DNA of 64,000 nucleotides from Acidobacteriota bacterium. GTDB lineage: Bacteria > Acidobacteriota > Blastocatellia > Pyrinomonadales > Pyrinomonadaceae. Of the stretch, positions 26,814 through 35,529 are shown one piece after another. The position numbers and the translations under genes are program-made. The notes beneath the pieces are model-generated. The model was not told the origin of the DNA, did not search any database, and was given only the letters and a program-made list of their open reading frames with translations. Numbering within the stretch: position 1 is the first letter of the stretch; each line of letters begins with the position of its first letter. The stretch lies in contig JAHBSI010000003.1 of the NCBI GenBank assembly GCA_019639195.1, positions 1-64,000 on the forward strand, in the 5' to 3' direction.

Positions 26814-27119
26814 ATGGAACTCGCCGTAAACGAAGAGGTAGTCGCTCGCGATGCGAGTGAATCAGATATCGAGAACGCGATCCGCGGGCTCAGGGCCCAA
26901 GGCGATGATTCATTTGCGATCCTGACGCTGTTTGAGACGAGCTTCATCCAGACCGTTTATGCAGATGGCGGATTCGGACTTGAATACAGCAAGGATGGTG
27001 ACCTTTTCGGCTGTTACGCTGATCTCGCCGAGGACGATGTGATAAAGGCATTTACTTATTACTTGCATCGAGACGAGCGGCTGAAGACGGAATTTACGTG
27101 GGAGCCCGTCGCATATTAG
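26814..27119 (+). CDS. Small acidic protein between nuoL and nuoM
   Basis: 101 residues from the ATG at 26814; a TTG at 26790 would overlap nuoL. An acidic alpha/beta protein with 'SESDIENAIRGLRAQGDDSF' near the N-terminus and 'GFGLEYSKDGDLFGCYADLA' then 'DDVIKAFTYYLHRDERLK'. This order (a helix, paired strands with FxLEY, a closing helix) resembles small immunity-type proteins, but no family can be named. It is 13 bases after nuoL and 35 bases before nuoM. Confidence 0.65.
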   Translation: MELAVNEEVVARDASESDIENAIRGLRAQGDDSFAILTLFETSFIQTVYADGGFGLEYSKDGDLFGCYADLAEDDVIKAFTYYLHRDERLKTEFTWEPVAY

Positions 27120-27154
27120 AGCGGTCTAAGTTCGAGGCTCATTGACCAATAGAA

Positions 27155-28762
27155 ATGGATCTTATTAATCAAAATCTACTTACGATCCTGATACTGCTGC
27201 CGACGATCGGTGCGATCGGTGCGATCGTGTACAAGGCCGTTACAAAGGACGATTCGTCACAAAGGTGGTTCGCCCTCGTCATAACGACACTGAATTTCCT
27301 GATCTCGCTGCTTTTGTTCACAAGAGGCGTGCCGGCGGTCGGCGGATTTGAATTTGAGCAGAACGTCCCTTGGATCAGTGCTATTCACACGAATTATCAC
27401 GTCGGTGTCGATGGACTCAGTTTCTGGCTCGTTCTGTTGACGACGTTCATAATGCCGCTTTCGGTGTTGTGTGCGTGGACCGCGGTCGAGAAGAAGAAGA
27501 CGGCGTTCTTCGCATTCCTGCTCTTGCTCGAATCTGCAATGCTCGGCGTGTTCGTAACGCTCGACCTGCTCGTCTTTTACCTGTTTTTTGAAGCGTCCCT
27601 CGTACCGATGTTCTTCCTTATCGGTGTCTGGGGCGGAAAGAATCGCATTTACGCTGCCGTAAAATTCTTTATCTTCACGGCCGTCGGAAGCTTGCTGATG
27701 CTGGTGGCGATAATCGCACTCTATTACATCTACGCAGGCGCGGTTCAGGGTTCGGGCTCGTTTGATTTTGTAGAGATCCTTGCCGCGATGCAGTCCGGCA
27801 AGCTCGTGCTTGGCCAACAAGCGGGAATGCTTCTTTTCCTCGCCTTCGCACTCTCATTCGCGATCAAAGTGCCGATCTTTCCGGTGCATACGTGGCTGCC
27901 TGACGCACACACGGAAGCACCGACCGCGGGCTCCGTGATACTTGCGGCGATCCTGTTGAAGATGGGAACGTACGGATTGATGCGATTCAATTTCGCATTC
28001 TTCCCGGATCAGGCACGGGAAACTGCCTGGATCTTCATCACTCTGGCGGTGATCGGCATCATCTATGGCGCGCTTGTCGCGATGGTGCAGCCTGATTGGA
28101 AACGCCTGATCGCCTATACGTCGGTCGCGCACATGGGCTTCGTCGTGCTCGGAATGTTCTCGTTCACCGAGCTTGGAATGCAGGGTGCGGTCTATCAGAT
28201 GCTGAATCACGGCGTCTCTACAGGTGCACTCTTCATCCTCGTCGGATTTGCATACGAACGTCGGCACACGCGTGAGATCAGCGAGTACGGCGGCCTCGCA
28301 AACGTGATGCCGAATTACGCCGCGATCTTCATTATCACGACGATGTCGTCGATCGGCCTGCCGTTTCTGAACGGTTTTGTTGGTGAATTTTTGATCATGG
28401 TCGGAATGTTCGAATCAAACATTCTGAACATTACCGACTCGACGAATTGGAATTATGTCGCCGCGATGGCTGCCGGTGTCGGCGTTATCCTTGCGGCGGT
28501 TTATCTGCTTTGGCTCGTGCAGCGTGTCTTCTTTGGAAAGGTCACAAACGCCGAGAATAAGAAACTTACGGACCTGAATGCCCGCGAGATCGGATTAATG
28601 ATCCCGCTTCTTGTGGCGATGGTGGTTATGGGCGTTTATCCGAGGCCTTTCCTTGAAAGGACGGATCTTGCGATCAAGACGATCGAAGCTCGCGTGATGA
28701 AGTCGGCCGGTGGTGCGGTCGAGAAAACAGAACTCGATACAAAGGCCCTCGAGAATAGATAA
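27155..28762 (+). CDS. nuoM: NADH-quinone oxidoreductase subunit M
   Basis: 535 residues, about fourteen helices. Signatures of the antiporter-like family: 'HVGVDGLSFWLVLLTTFIMP', 'FYLFFEASLVPMFFLIGVWG' (with the key glutamate), 'KVPIFPVHTWLPDAHTEAPT' and 'KRLIAYTSVAHMGFVVLGMF'. Its TAA stop overlaps the nuoN ATG by one base. Confidence 0.97.
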   Translation: MDLINQNLLTILILLPTIGAIGAIVYKAVTKDDSSQRWFALVITTLNFLISLLLFTRGVPAVGGFEFEQNVPWISAIHTNYHVGVDGLSFWLVLLTTFIMPLSVLCAWTAVEKKKTAFFAFLLLLESAMLGVFVTLDLLVFYLFFEASLVPMFFLIGVWGGKNRIYAAVKFFIFTAVGSLLMLVAIIALYYIYAGAVQGSGSFDFVEILAAMQSGKLVLGQQAGMLLFLAFALSFAIKVPIFPVHTWLPDAHTEAPTAGSVILAAILLKMGTYGLMRFNFAFFPDQARETAWIFITLAVIGIIYGALVAMVQPDWKRLIAYTSVAHMGFVVLGMFSFTELGMQGAVYQMLNHGVSTGALFILVGFAYERRHTREISEYGGLANVMPNYAAIFIITTMSSIGLPFLNGFVGEFLIMVGMFESNILNITDSTNWNYVAAMAAGVGVILAAVYLLWLVQRVFFGKVTNAENKKLTDLNAREIGLMIPLLVAMVVMGVYPRPFLERTDLAIKTIEARVMKSAGGAVEKTELDTKALENR

Positions 28763-30309
28763 TGAGCAACTTTTTGTTAGCACAACTGACTACGCCGAAT
28801 GCGGACATAACGCTGATCCTGCCTGAGATCGTTGTTGCGTTCGCCGGCATCGTCGTAATGCTGTACGACAGCTTTTTTCCAAAACAAAAGGCCGTCTCCG
28901 GCGCGATCGGAATGCTTGGAATTCTCATCTCCGCACTCTTGCTTGTCCTGATGTGGGGAGACAGCTATCCCGGCACGGCCTGGAGCGGAATGATCGCTCA
29001 CGACAATCTGCGCTTGAGTTTTGGCCTTGTGTTCCTAATGATCGCTGCGATGACGATCCTTGCCTCAACACTTTGGTTAGAGATCGAAGGCGTCCCGATC
29101 GGCGAATTTCACGCACTGCTTCTGTTCGCGACATTCGGGATGATGATGATGGCGGCCGGCAACGACCTCGTTGTGATCTTCCTCGGTCTGGAGACCTCGT
29201 CGATCGCGACATATGTTATGGCGGGCCTGCGAAAGGGCGACCTTCGCTCGAATGAATCTGCGCTGAAGTATTTCGTGCTCGGCTCATTCGCGTCGGCTTT
29301 TCTGCTTTATGGAATGGCACTTGTTTACGGTGCCACCGGAACGACGAATATACCGCTCATCGCTGCAAGTGTCGGTGCGGCAAAATTCCCCGCATTGCTG
29401 CTTATCGGCAGTGCAATGATGATCGTTGGTTTTGGTTTCAAGGTCGCACTTGCTCCATTCCACGTCTGGACGCCTGATGTTTACGAAGGTGCGCCGGCAC
29501 CGATCACGGGCTTTATGGCGGCCGGGCCGAAGGCAGCTGCATTTGCATCATTTGTTCGCGTGTTCGTTCTCGGGTTTCCATTAGTTGCGGGAGCCCAGGC
29601 CGCCGGCATCCTGCACGAAACATGGACGTCGCTGCTTGCCGTACTCGGCATCATCACGATCATCTTCGGGAATGTCGCGGCGATCCTGCAGAACAATATC
29701 AAGCGAATGCTCGCCTATTCGTCGATCGCACACGCAGGGTATGCGACGGTGGGCTTCATCGGTGCGGGCCTTGCGAAAACGGCTGCTGAGCGAAACGAAG
29801 CGATAGCTGCAGTTGCCTTCTATCTGTTCGTTTATGCGATAACGAACCTCGGTGCGTTTGCGATCGTCTCCCTGCTCGGCCAGCGGAACGACCGCCGTGC
29901 GGAATTTGAGGACTACAACGGAATCGGATTCAAAGCTCCGCTCTTGTCATTCTCGCTTTCGGTCTTTATGCTCTCGCTGCTTGGAATGCCGCTCACCGCC
30001 GGATTCATCGGAAAGGTGCTGGTTTTCCGCCCGGCATTAGAATCCGGCAATGTGCTGGTAGTTTCGCTTGTTGTGGTCGCGGTGATCGGTTCGGCTATTT
30101 CCGCATACTATTACCTGCGGCTGCTGGTCGTAATGTTCTTCCGGGAGCGTGCGGTTGATTGGACGCCTCCGCGAGTGCCGAGTGCATTAACGACGGCGAT
30201 CGCGGCCGCCGTTCTTGCCGTTCTATATTTCGGGCTTTTCAGCAATGGCCTTATACACAAATTCGCTGGCACGGCCCCGAAGGCGGCTGAGGTGCGGGCC
30301 GAGCGATAA
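28762..30309 (+). CDS. nuoN: NADH-quinone oxidoreductase subunit N
   Basis: 515 residues, the third antiporter-like subunit, next to NuoK in the assembled membrane arm. Motifs include 'VIFLGLETSSIATYVMAGL', 'KVALAPFHVWTPDVYEGAPA' and 'KRMLAYSSIAHAGYATVGFI'. It is the last nuo gene here; the following GTG start directly abuts its stop. Confidence 0.97.
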   Translation: MSNFLLAQLTTPNADITLILPEIVVAFAGIVVMLYDSFFPKQKAVSGAIGMLGILISALLLVLMWGDSYPGTAWSGMIAHDNLRLSFGLVFLMIAAMTILASTLWLEIEGVPIGEFHALLLFATFGMMMMAAGNDLVVIFLGLETSSIATYVMAGLRKGDLRSNESALKYFVLGSFASAFLLYGMALVYGATGTTNIPLIAASVGAAKFPALLLIGSAMMIVGFGFKVALAPFHVWTPDVYEGAPAPITGFMAAGPKAAAFASFVRVFVLGFPLVAGAQAAGILHETWTSLLAVLGIITIIFGNVAAILQNNIKRMLAYSSIAHAGYATVGFIGAGLAKTAAERNEAIAAVAFYLFVYAITNLGAFAIVSLLGQRNDRRAEFEDYNGIGFKAPLLSFSLSVFMLSLLGMPLTAGFIGKVLVFRPALESGNVLVVSLVVVAVIGSAISAYYYLRLLVVMFFRERAVDWTPPRVPSALTTAIAAAVLAVLYFGLFSNGLIHKFAGTAPKAAEVRAER

Positions 30310-30801
30310 GTGCGCGAATCCGTCGATGCGTTGTTAGATAAGATCCGTTCGGATCTCGGTGAGGACTGGCTCCCTGAACTTTACCGAGTAAAGGTCCGAC
30401 CGCAGAGAACTCGTGCGTATCTGCTTGAGGTCCGCAACCCTGAAAATTCCCCCGACATTCTGCACACGCTCCTTGGCATCGAGCTGAAGATCGGCAAGCG
30501 ACGCGTTACGTGTCCTGATCTTGCGACCGCGCGTTACTTACGCGTCTTTGCGCGTCTCGGTTGTCGTGAGTTCGCCGTCCCTTACGATATTTCCAAGATC
30601 TCGCGGATCGCCGATGAGTTTGAAACGAGCTGGCATCGGACTCTGCTTGTCGCCGCTGAGCTGACTGCCCGCCGGCCGCCGCGTTCCGCGGGCTTGATCC
30701 GCAGGAAACTCATCCTTCGGATGCGCGACGAGATCGCGGTCATCGGGGCCGGCGAACCGATGCCGGCATTTGACACAAAGACACGTCAAAGGAAAAAATA
30801 G
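30310..30801 (+). CDS. Unrecognised basic protein after nuoN
   Basis: 163 residues from a GTG that immediately follows the nuoN stop. No family was recognised. The N-terminus 'RESVDALLDKIRSDLGEDWL' is helical; the middle has 'RAYLLEVRNPENSPDILHTL' and 'ELKIGKRRVTCPDLATARYL', and the C-terminus is very rich in arginine and lysine, suggesting nucleic-acid or membrane-surface contact. Its position makes it the last gene of the nuo transcript. Confidence 0.65.
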   Translation: MRESVDALLDKIRSDLGEDWLPELYRVKVRPQRTRAYLLEVRNPENSPDILHTLLGIELKIGKRRVTCPDLATARYLRVFARLGCREFAVPYDISKISRIADEFETSWHRTLLVAAELTARRPPRSAGLIRRKLILRMRDEIAVIGAGEPMPAFDTKTRQRKK

Positions 30802-30849
30802 AATTCGCGTTTCTAAACAGAACAATACAACTAGCTCGATCTTGACCAG

Positions 30850-31053
30850 ATGCCGTTTTTAGATGCGGAAGACGTTGTGCTTCCCGAAAATGTTGAACTT
30901 CGTGCCGCCTGCAAGCTCTGCGATCGCTCGACAGATGCTGCGGATGAGGTCGTGTGTACTCTGCGAAGGATCGCTCAGCGGGACGAGGCCGTATTCAAGT
31001 GTGCGGCGTTCGTAAGTATTTACGGCATCTTAAATGATGATATAATCATCTGA
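30850..31053 (+). CDS. Possible short cysteine-containing ORF
   Basis: 67 residues, 'MPFLDAEDVVLPENVELRAA' then CKLCDRSTDAADEVVCTLRR. The composition is protein-like and there are four cysteines, two of them as CxxC, but there is no Shine-Dalgarno site and no recognised family. It covers most of the gap between the nuo run and the amidotransferase gene, so it may be a real small protein or chance. Confidence 0.3.
   Translation: MPFLDAEDVVLPENVELRAACKLCDRSTDAADEVVCTLRRIAQRDEAVFKCAAFVSIYGILNDDIII
31036..31050 (+). promoter_or_regulatory. Palindrome containing a TATAAT box
   Basis: GATGAT-ATA-ATCATC is a perfect 6-bp inverted repeat, and TATAAT (31041-31046) sits in its centre. It lies about 75 bases before the amidotransferase gene. 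The -35 region is weak (ATTTAC at 17 bases), as would be expected of an activated or repressed promoter, but this is a guess. Confidence 0.35.
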
Positions 31054-31123
31054 TGCGCGTAGGTTCGCGCTAACGGACGGTATGTCGAACTACTTGGGCA
31101 TCGTCTTCAGGCTTTAGACTAAT

Positions 31124-32041
31124 ATGCACGACAGCGTAGCTACAGCAGTTGAGTTGGAGAGCCCGATCTCTCCATACTCAAACGCAAACTTTTGCCGATA
31201 TGAACCCGTCTTTAAACGGATCGATCATGCAAGGGTTTTGATCGTGAACGATCTGCTCCGCTACGCATCCGACCTGTCGCCGCTCGCGTTTGAGGATTGG
31301 AAAGGCTCGGTTGAAGCAAAGCTTCGGTTCGAGCGAAAGGTCTCGGGCCTTGCCTGTAATAACATCGCCGAGAACGTTATCCGGCTTGTCAAGAATCCAA
31401 AAACGCTTACCGTGCATCTATCCGAGGTCGAGGCCGCAGCTGAGCGGTTCCAGCCGGATGCGATCGTGATGAGCGGCACATTCGCCGATTTTGATTACTA
31501 CAACCAAAAACATCTGAACGATTTTCATGCGTTCATTCGCACGACGAAGATCCCTGTACTTGCGATCTGCGGTGCACATCAGCTGGTCGCGGTCTCGTTC
31601 GGAGCGGAGTTGAGGACGCTTGACGACCTTCAGCTTTCAAAAAAGCGGAACGACCGCCTTGTTGAATATCAATATCGTTTCGTGAAGATCGTCGATCCGA
31701 CCGACCCGATCTTTGAGGACCACGATGACCGCGATTCAAGACGCTGGCAGGAATACACGAACAAAGACGACATCCTGCGTGTCTGGCAGAATCACGGGGT
31801 CCAGGTCGAAGGCGTTCCGGAAGGCTTCAAGCTGCTTGCGAGCTCATACCTCTGCCGCAACCAGATGATGGTAAAACGAAGCGAAGGCCAGCTTATCTAT
31901 TCCGTCCAGTTCCATCTCGAAAAATCATTCGAAGATTGGTCAAAGAATCCAACGCGGTGGCAGCACGTAAACGAAAGCCGCGACGGCCGCGTTCTTTTCG
32001 AGAATTTCTTAAAGCTCGCACTCGCCCACGCCACCGCATAA
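31124..32041 (+). CDS. Class I glutamine amidotransferase-like protein
   Basis: 305 residues. The triad pattern of class I amidotransferases is present: the cysteine in LAICGAHQLVA (family GxCxGxQ) and the histidine/glutamate in YSVQFHLEKS (family VQFHPE, with Leu in place of Pro). 'VWQNHGVQVEGVPEGF' also fits. An N-terminal domain of about 100 residues is extra. Such proteins release ammonia from glutamine for a partner synthetase or hydrolyse gamma-glutamyl compounds; no synthetase domain is fused. The GCS2-type ligase gene lies near, on the opposite strand. Confidence 0.75.
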   Translation: MHDSVATAVELESPISPYSNANFCRYEPVFKRIDHARVLIVNDLLRYASDLSPLAFEDWKGSVEAKLRFERKVSGLACNNIAENVIRLVKNPKTLTVHLSEVEAAAERFQPDAIVMSGTFADFDYYNQKHLNDFHAFIRTTKIPVLAICGAHQLVAVSFGAELRTLDDLQLSKKRNDRLVEYQYRFVKIVDPTDPIFEDHDDRDSRRWQEYTNKDDILRVWQNHGVQVEGVPEGFKLLASSYLCRNQMMVKRSEGQLIYSVQFHLEKSFEDWSKNPTRWQHVNESRDGRVLFENFLKLALAHATA

Positions 32042-32067
32042 ACCTCTTTACATATTGGAGAAACCTC

Positions 32068-32850
32068 ATGATCCATTGCTCAGCGAAAAGAATTATCTTG
32101 CTCGCAGGAATGCTTTTTTGTCTCAGCGCTATCGCTTTTGGACAGCAAAGCGACACCAGGCCCATTGAGCCGACAATAACGGTCTCAGGTGTTGCCACGA
32201 TCGATACTGAGCCCGACTTCGCGGTGATCTCGGTAAGGTACGAGAAGACGGACAAGGACCTGCAACTAGCTCGCAAGGATGTGGAGACGGGTGTCGCGTC
32301 CGCCGTGAAGATCGCAAAACAATACAATATACCGGCTCGTGACGTAAGCACCCGGAATATCTCAGTCGCGATGAAGTTCATCTCGATCCGCGAGGCAAAT
32401 AAGAGGATCTTCGACGACGATGATGAAGAGATCGGAGAAAAGCAATTTGTTGGTTATGAGGTTTCTCGAACCGTCACATTCAAGCTGACCGATCTTCGGA
32501 ATTTTGATGGCCTTTTCAACGATATTCTTGAGACAAAACCTTCCAAGATCGATGACGTGAGCTTTGATACAAGCAAGCGGATCGAGTTGCGTGAGGAGGC
32601 TCGGACTGCCGCGATGAAGGCCGCCTATGACAAAGCTGTTTCGATGACGAAAGCCATCGGGCAGAAGATCGGAAAGGCGATAAAGATAGTAGAGGGCGAT
32701 TTCACGGAGCGCCTCAGCACCAATTCGTTCCTAAGGACCAACGTAGTCGCTTTAACGCCGACCTTTAGTTCGACTTCCGGATTTGGGTCATTCTCGGCCG
32801 GAACGATCAGTGTGGAATCAAAAGTTACGGTTGTGTTTGCCCTGTATTAG
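32068..32850 (+). CDS. SIMPL-domain (DUF541) periplasmic protein
   Basis: 260 residues from the ATG at 32068 (GGAG upstream); the longer frame from 31936 overlaps the upstream gene and is rejected. A signal peptide (about 8-24, ending AFGQ) precedes 'ITVSGVATIDTEPDFAVISV' and 'YEVSRTVTFKLTDLRNFDGL', typical of SIMPL/DUF541 proteins such as E. coli YggE, which form periplasmic rings and are linked to oxidative-stress tolerance. An acidic patch (FDDDDEEIGEK) is inserted before the second half. Confidence 0.88.
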   Translation: MIHCSAKRIILLAGMLFCLSAIAFGQQSDTRPIEPTITVSGVATIDTEPDFAVISVRYEKTDKDLQLARKDVETGVASAVKIAKQYNIPARDVSTRNISVAMKFISIREANKRIFDDDDEEIGEKQFVGYEVSRTVTFKLTDLRNFDGLFNDILETKPSKIDDVSFDTSKRIELREEARTAAMKAAYDKAVSMTKAIGQKIGKAIKIVEGDFTERLSTNSFLRTNVVALTPTFSSTSGFGSFSAGTISVESKVTVVFALY

Positions 32851-32854
32851 GAGA

Positions 32855-33967
32855 TCAGTCGCCGGGCACGTTCTCGAGCGTGTTCTTCATCAGCATATCG
32901 ACAACGGCCTTAAAGTCACCGCCGGATTCCTCGAAGACCCGAAGCTGTTCATCGGCAGAAGTGCCGCGTGCGAGGATCGTGTGAATGTGTTCGACCTCCT
33001 TGCGAGAGCCGAGCGGATCGAGAACGTCATCAACAAAATCCAATAATTCATGAATGAGGTCCTTTACCGGGACCTCTTTTTGCTTGCCGAGATCGAGCAG
33101 CATTCCGTCAAGGCCATACCGTATCGCCCGCCATTTGTTCTCAAGGATGAGGCGTCGGTGATAAATGCGGAAGCCGAGGTTTCGGTCGATCAATAGATGA
33201 AGCTTAGCGACGAGTGCCTGAAAGAGTGCCGCGATCGCGATCGTGTCATCTACGCGAGTCGGAATGTCGCAAACGCGAAACTCAAGCGTTGGGAACTTGT
33301 AATGCGGCCGCACGTCCCACCAGATCTTTGAGCCGTCCTGTATGCAGTTCATCTTAACGAGCAGATCAACGTAGCTCTGGTATTGTGCGTAGGACTCAAA
33401 ATGATCCGGGATCTCCGTACGCGGAAACTTCTTAAAAACTTCGGAGCGGTACGACTTTAGGCCGGTGTTGTGCCCGAGCCAGAATGGCGATGAGGTCGTC
33501 AGTGCAAGGATGTGCGGCAGCATATACCTTGCTGCGTTCATAATATGAATACGGCGTTCGAGGTCCGGAATTCCGACATGAACGTGTACGCCGAAGATCA
33601 ATAGGCTGCGGGCGACCATCTGAAGTTCGTCGATCAGCAGCTTATAGCGGTCGCCGTCATAGATCTGCTGCTCGCTCCATTTTGAGAACGGATGTGTGGA
33701 GGCGGCCACGATCTTCATCCCCTTTTTCTTGGCGAGCGTCGAGATAATGGAGCGAAGTTTTGTGATGTCCTCGCGGGCTTCCTGAATATTTTTGCAGACG
33801 CCGGTGCCGACCTCGATCATCGACTGGATCATCTCCGGCTTCACCTTTTCACCGAGCAGCAAGCGGCCTTCGTCGAGTATCTCCGAGACATGCGAGCGCA
33901 GTTCGCGGGTTTCCGGGTCAATTATCTGAAATTCTTCTTCAATACCCAGCGTAAATTGGTCGAACAT
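32855..33967 (-). CDS. GCS2-type carboxylate-amine ligase (YbdK-like)
   Basis: 370 residues, usual for the family. 'FTLGIEEEFQIIDPETRELR' is the N-terminal signature with the metal/ATP glutamates; 'LLIFGVHVHVGIPD' and 'WWDVRPHYKFPTLEFRVCD' complete the active site. YbdK-type enzymes have weak glutamate-cysteine ligase activity, and natural substrates are generally unknown. It is 25 bases downstream of the PilZ gene on the same strand and converges with the SIMPL gene. Confidence 0.9.
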   Translation of the reverse strand: MFDQFTLGIEEEFQIIDPETRELRSHVSEILDEGRLLLGEKVKPEMIQSMIEVGTGVCKNIQEAREDITKLRSIISTLAKKKGMKIVAASTHPFSKWSEQQIYDGDRYKLLIDELQMVARSLLIFGVHVHVGIPDLERRIHIMNAARYMLPHILALTTSSPFWLGHNTGLKSYRSEVFKKFPRTEIPDHFESYAQYQSYVDLLVKMNCIQDGSKIWWDVRPHYKFPTLEFRVCDIPTRVDDTIAIAALFQALVAKLHLLIDRNLGFRIYHRRLILENKWRAIRYGLDGMLLDLGKQKEVPVKDLIHELLDFVDDVLDPLGSRKEVEHIHTILARGTSADEQLRVFEESGGDFKAVVDMLMKNTLENVPGD

Positions 33968-33992
33968 TTAATTTCCTCGCTTTTTTGCCGTT

Positions 33993-34328
33993 TTAAGAGC
34001 CCAGGTCAAGCTCAGATTCCAGAAAACGAAGGTCTTCGTCCCGGATATCTTTGAACCGTACGCCGACCCCGTGTCCTGGATCGGTATATGCGACAACGCC
34101 GTTCAAACGCATCTCACGCCCCGCAAGCGTAAGCACCGCCACGAGCGGCATTCCGGTCGAAAGGTCGGCGGTCGTCGTCATATAGAATCCGCCGCTCCCG
34201 ATATCGCGGGTATTTGCTATCCCGGTCGCATCACCGCCTTCAAACTGCACGTCAACGATCAACTTCTTTCGGTCGTTCTGCCTTCGCTCGTTCGTGTAAC
34301 GGTCGTCTTCGGAGTCCGGTTTTATCAT
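33993..34328 (-). CDS. PilZ-domain c-di-GMP receptor
   Basis: 111 residues made up of one PilZ domain: an arginine-rich N-terminus (NERRQNDRKKL, the RxxxR element) and the strand motif TRDIGSGGFYM (the [DN]xSxxG element), which together bind cyclic di-GMP. The effector is unknown; it is probably co-transcribed with the carboxylate-amine ligase. Two candidate c-di-GMP metabolising enzymes are encoded elsewhere in this window (52120-54099 and 55728-56942). Confidence 0.85.
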   Translation of the reverse strand: MIKPDSEDDRYTNERRQNDRKKLIVDVQFEGGDATGIANTRDIGSGGFYMTTTADLSTGMPLVAVLTLAGREMRLNGVVAYTDPGHGVGVRFKDIRDEDLRFLESELDLGS

Positions 34329-34422
34329 ATGGTAAGGATCGATGATAATGCTCCCCGTGGATCCTGAATTGTGAAACTGCTTTTATATCTTCATTCTAGC
34401 CCAAAAGCCGAAAAGTAGAAAC

Positions 34423-35319
34423 CTATTTTTTCCGCGAAACAGGCTTCGTCGAACGGGCGGCCTCGAGAAATGCTTCGGCGGCATGGGAAAGGTTGGAATT
34501 CCGCCGGTAAACGATGTTCAGCTCACGCGTGAGCCTCAGCTCGCGGAGGTTTAGCTCGGCGAGGCGGCCATTCTCGATCTCGGCCCGTACGGCAAGCCTC
34601 GGGACAAGCGCGACGCCGACATTCCTCATAACCAACAGCTTAATTGCTTCAAGCGACGGCAGTTCGACCGATATTTGCAGCTCGACGCGGTGTTTCTCGA
34701 ACGCCTCGATGACCCGTCGTCTGTAAGGCGAGGGTGCGTTATGGGCGATAAAATTCTCCTCTGCAACATCGTTGATCGAGACAGTTCCCTGGCCGGCAAG
34801 TGAATGCTGTGGCGAGACGATCATCACAAGATCGTCCGTCGCGATCGGAACGGAAATCAGCGACGGGTCCTCGGGCGAGAATGAGATCACTCCCAATTCG
34901 ACCTCCCGTGCGGTGATCTGCTTCGGGATGCGGCTGGCGACACCGCGTTGGACCTCGATCTTGATGGCCGGATGCCTGCGTAAGAATTCTTCGATAACCG
35001 GCAAAAGGAAGAAGACCGTATGTTCGTTCGCACTGACCGTAACCTTTCCTCGACGCAGTCCTTTGAGCTCGCGGATCGAGTTCTTAGCGTTTGCTCGAAG
35101 GGCGAGCATCGCCTCGGCGTGTTCGAGCAAAACTTCGCCCGCGTATGTGAGCGTGCCGTCCTTGGAAGAGCGATCGAACAGTTTTTCGCCCACGTCGTCC
35201 TCAAGCCTTCGTATCGCCTGGCTGATCGCCGGCTGCGTCCGATTCAAAGCCTCGGCGGCCCGCGAAAAGCTCTTCTCACGAGCGACCGTAACAAGAACTT
35301 CGAGTTGGTTGATATCCAT
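34423..35319 (-). CDS. LysR-type transcriptional regulator divergent from leuA
   Basis: 298 residues from the ATG at 35319; an upstream extension from 35433 would translate the regulatory dyad region and is rejected. N-terminal winged helix-turn-helix ('MDINQLEVLVTVAREKSFSR', 'LNRTQPAISQAIRRLEDDVG', 'LFDRSSKDGTLTYAGEVLL') and a C-terminal periplasmic-binding-like effector domain ('VTVSANEHTVFFLLPVIEEF' onwards). It is transcribed away from leuABCD, the classic arrangement for a LysR regulator of its neighbour. The effector could be alpha-isopropylmalate or another pathway intermediate, by analogy only. Confidence 0.9.
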   Translation of the reverse strand: MDINQLEVLVTVAREKSFSRAAEALNRTQPAISQAIRRLEDDVGEKLFDRSSKDGTLTYAGEVLLEHAEAMLALRANAKNSIRELKGLRRGKVTVSANEHTVFFLLPVIEEFLRRHPAIKIEVQRGVASRIPKQITAREVELGVISFSPEDPSLISVPIATDDLVMIVSPQHSLAGQGTVSINDVAEENFIAHNAPSPYRRRVIEAFEKHRVELQISVELPSLEAIKLLVMRNVGVALVPRLAVRAEIENGRLAELNLRELRLTRELNIVYRRNSNLSHAAEAFLEAARSTKPVSRKK

Positions 35320-35431
35320 TGCTATTGCCTTGAAATTATCATACGTCATTTTGCATAACGTTTCATTTCGGGGTCTGCGAGTTGGACTTGTGTACCTCGA
35401 AGACAAATATTGCTTATACTTCGATAATATC

Positions 35432-35460
35432 ATCTAATGAAAATCAGATTTACATTAGAT
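35432..35460. promoter_or_regulatory. 29-bp dyad between lysR and leuA (candidate operator)
   Basis: Outer arms ATCTAATG (35432-35439) and CATTAGAT (35453-35460) are perfect 8-base inverted repeats; inside them AAATC (35441-35445) and GATTT (35447-35451) are also inverted about the same centre (35446). Of 14 base pairs around the centre only one does not match. It abuts the likely leuA -35 box and lies 70 bases before leuA and 112 before the regulator, as expected for a LysR-type recognition site. Confidence 0.75.
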
Positions 35461-35488
35461 TGACTTATCCAATTCAGTTTGATTAACT
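35460..35488 (+). promoter_or_regulatory. Possible leuA promoter
   Basis: TTGACT (35460-35465), 17-base spacer, TTAACT (35483-35488), about 42 bases before leuA. The -35 box is good and the -10 box poor, fitting a promoter that needs an activator. The first base is shared with the dyad. Confidence 0.45.
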
Positions 35489-35529
35489 CTAGTCGTTTTT
35501 AACAATTTCGAGAGTTTGCCGGAGGTAAA

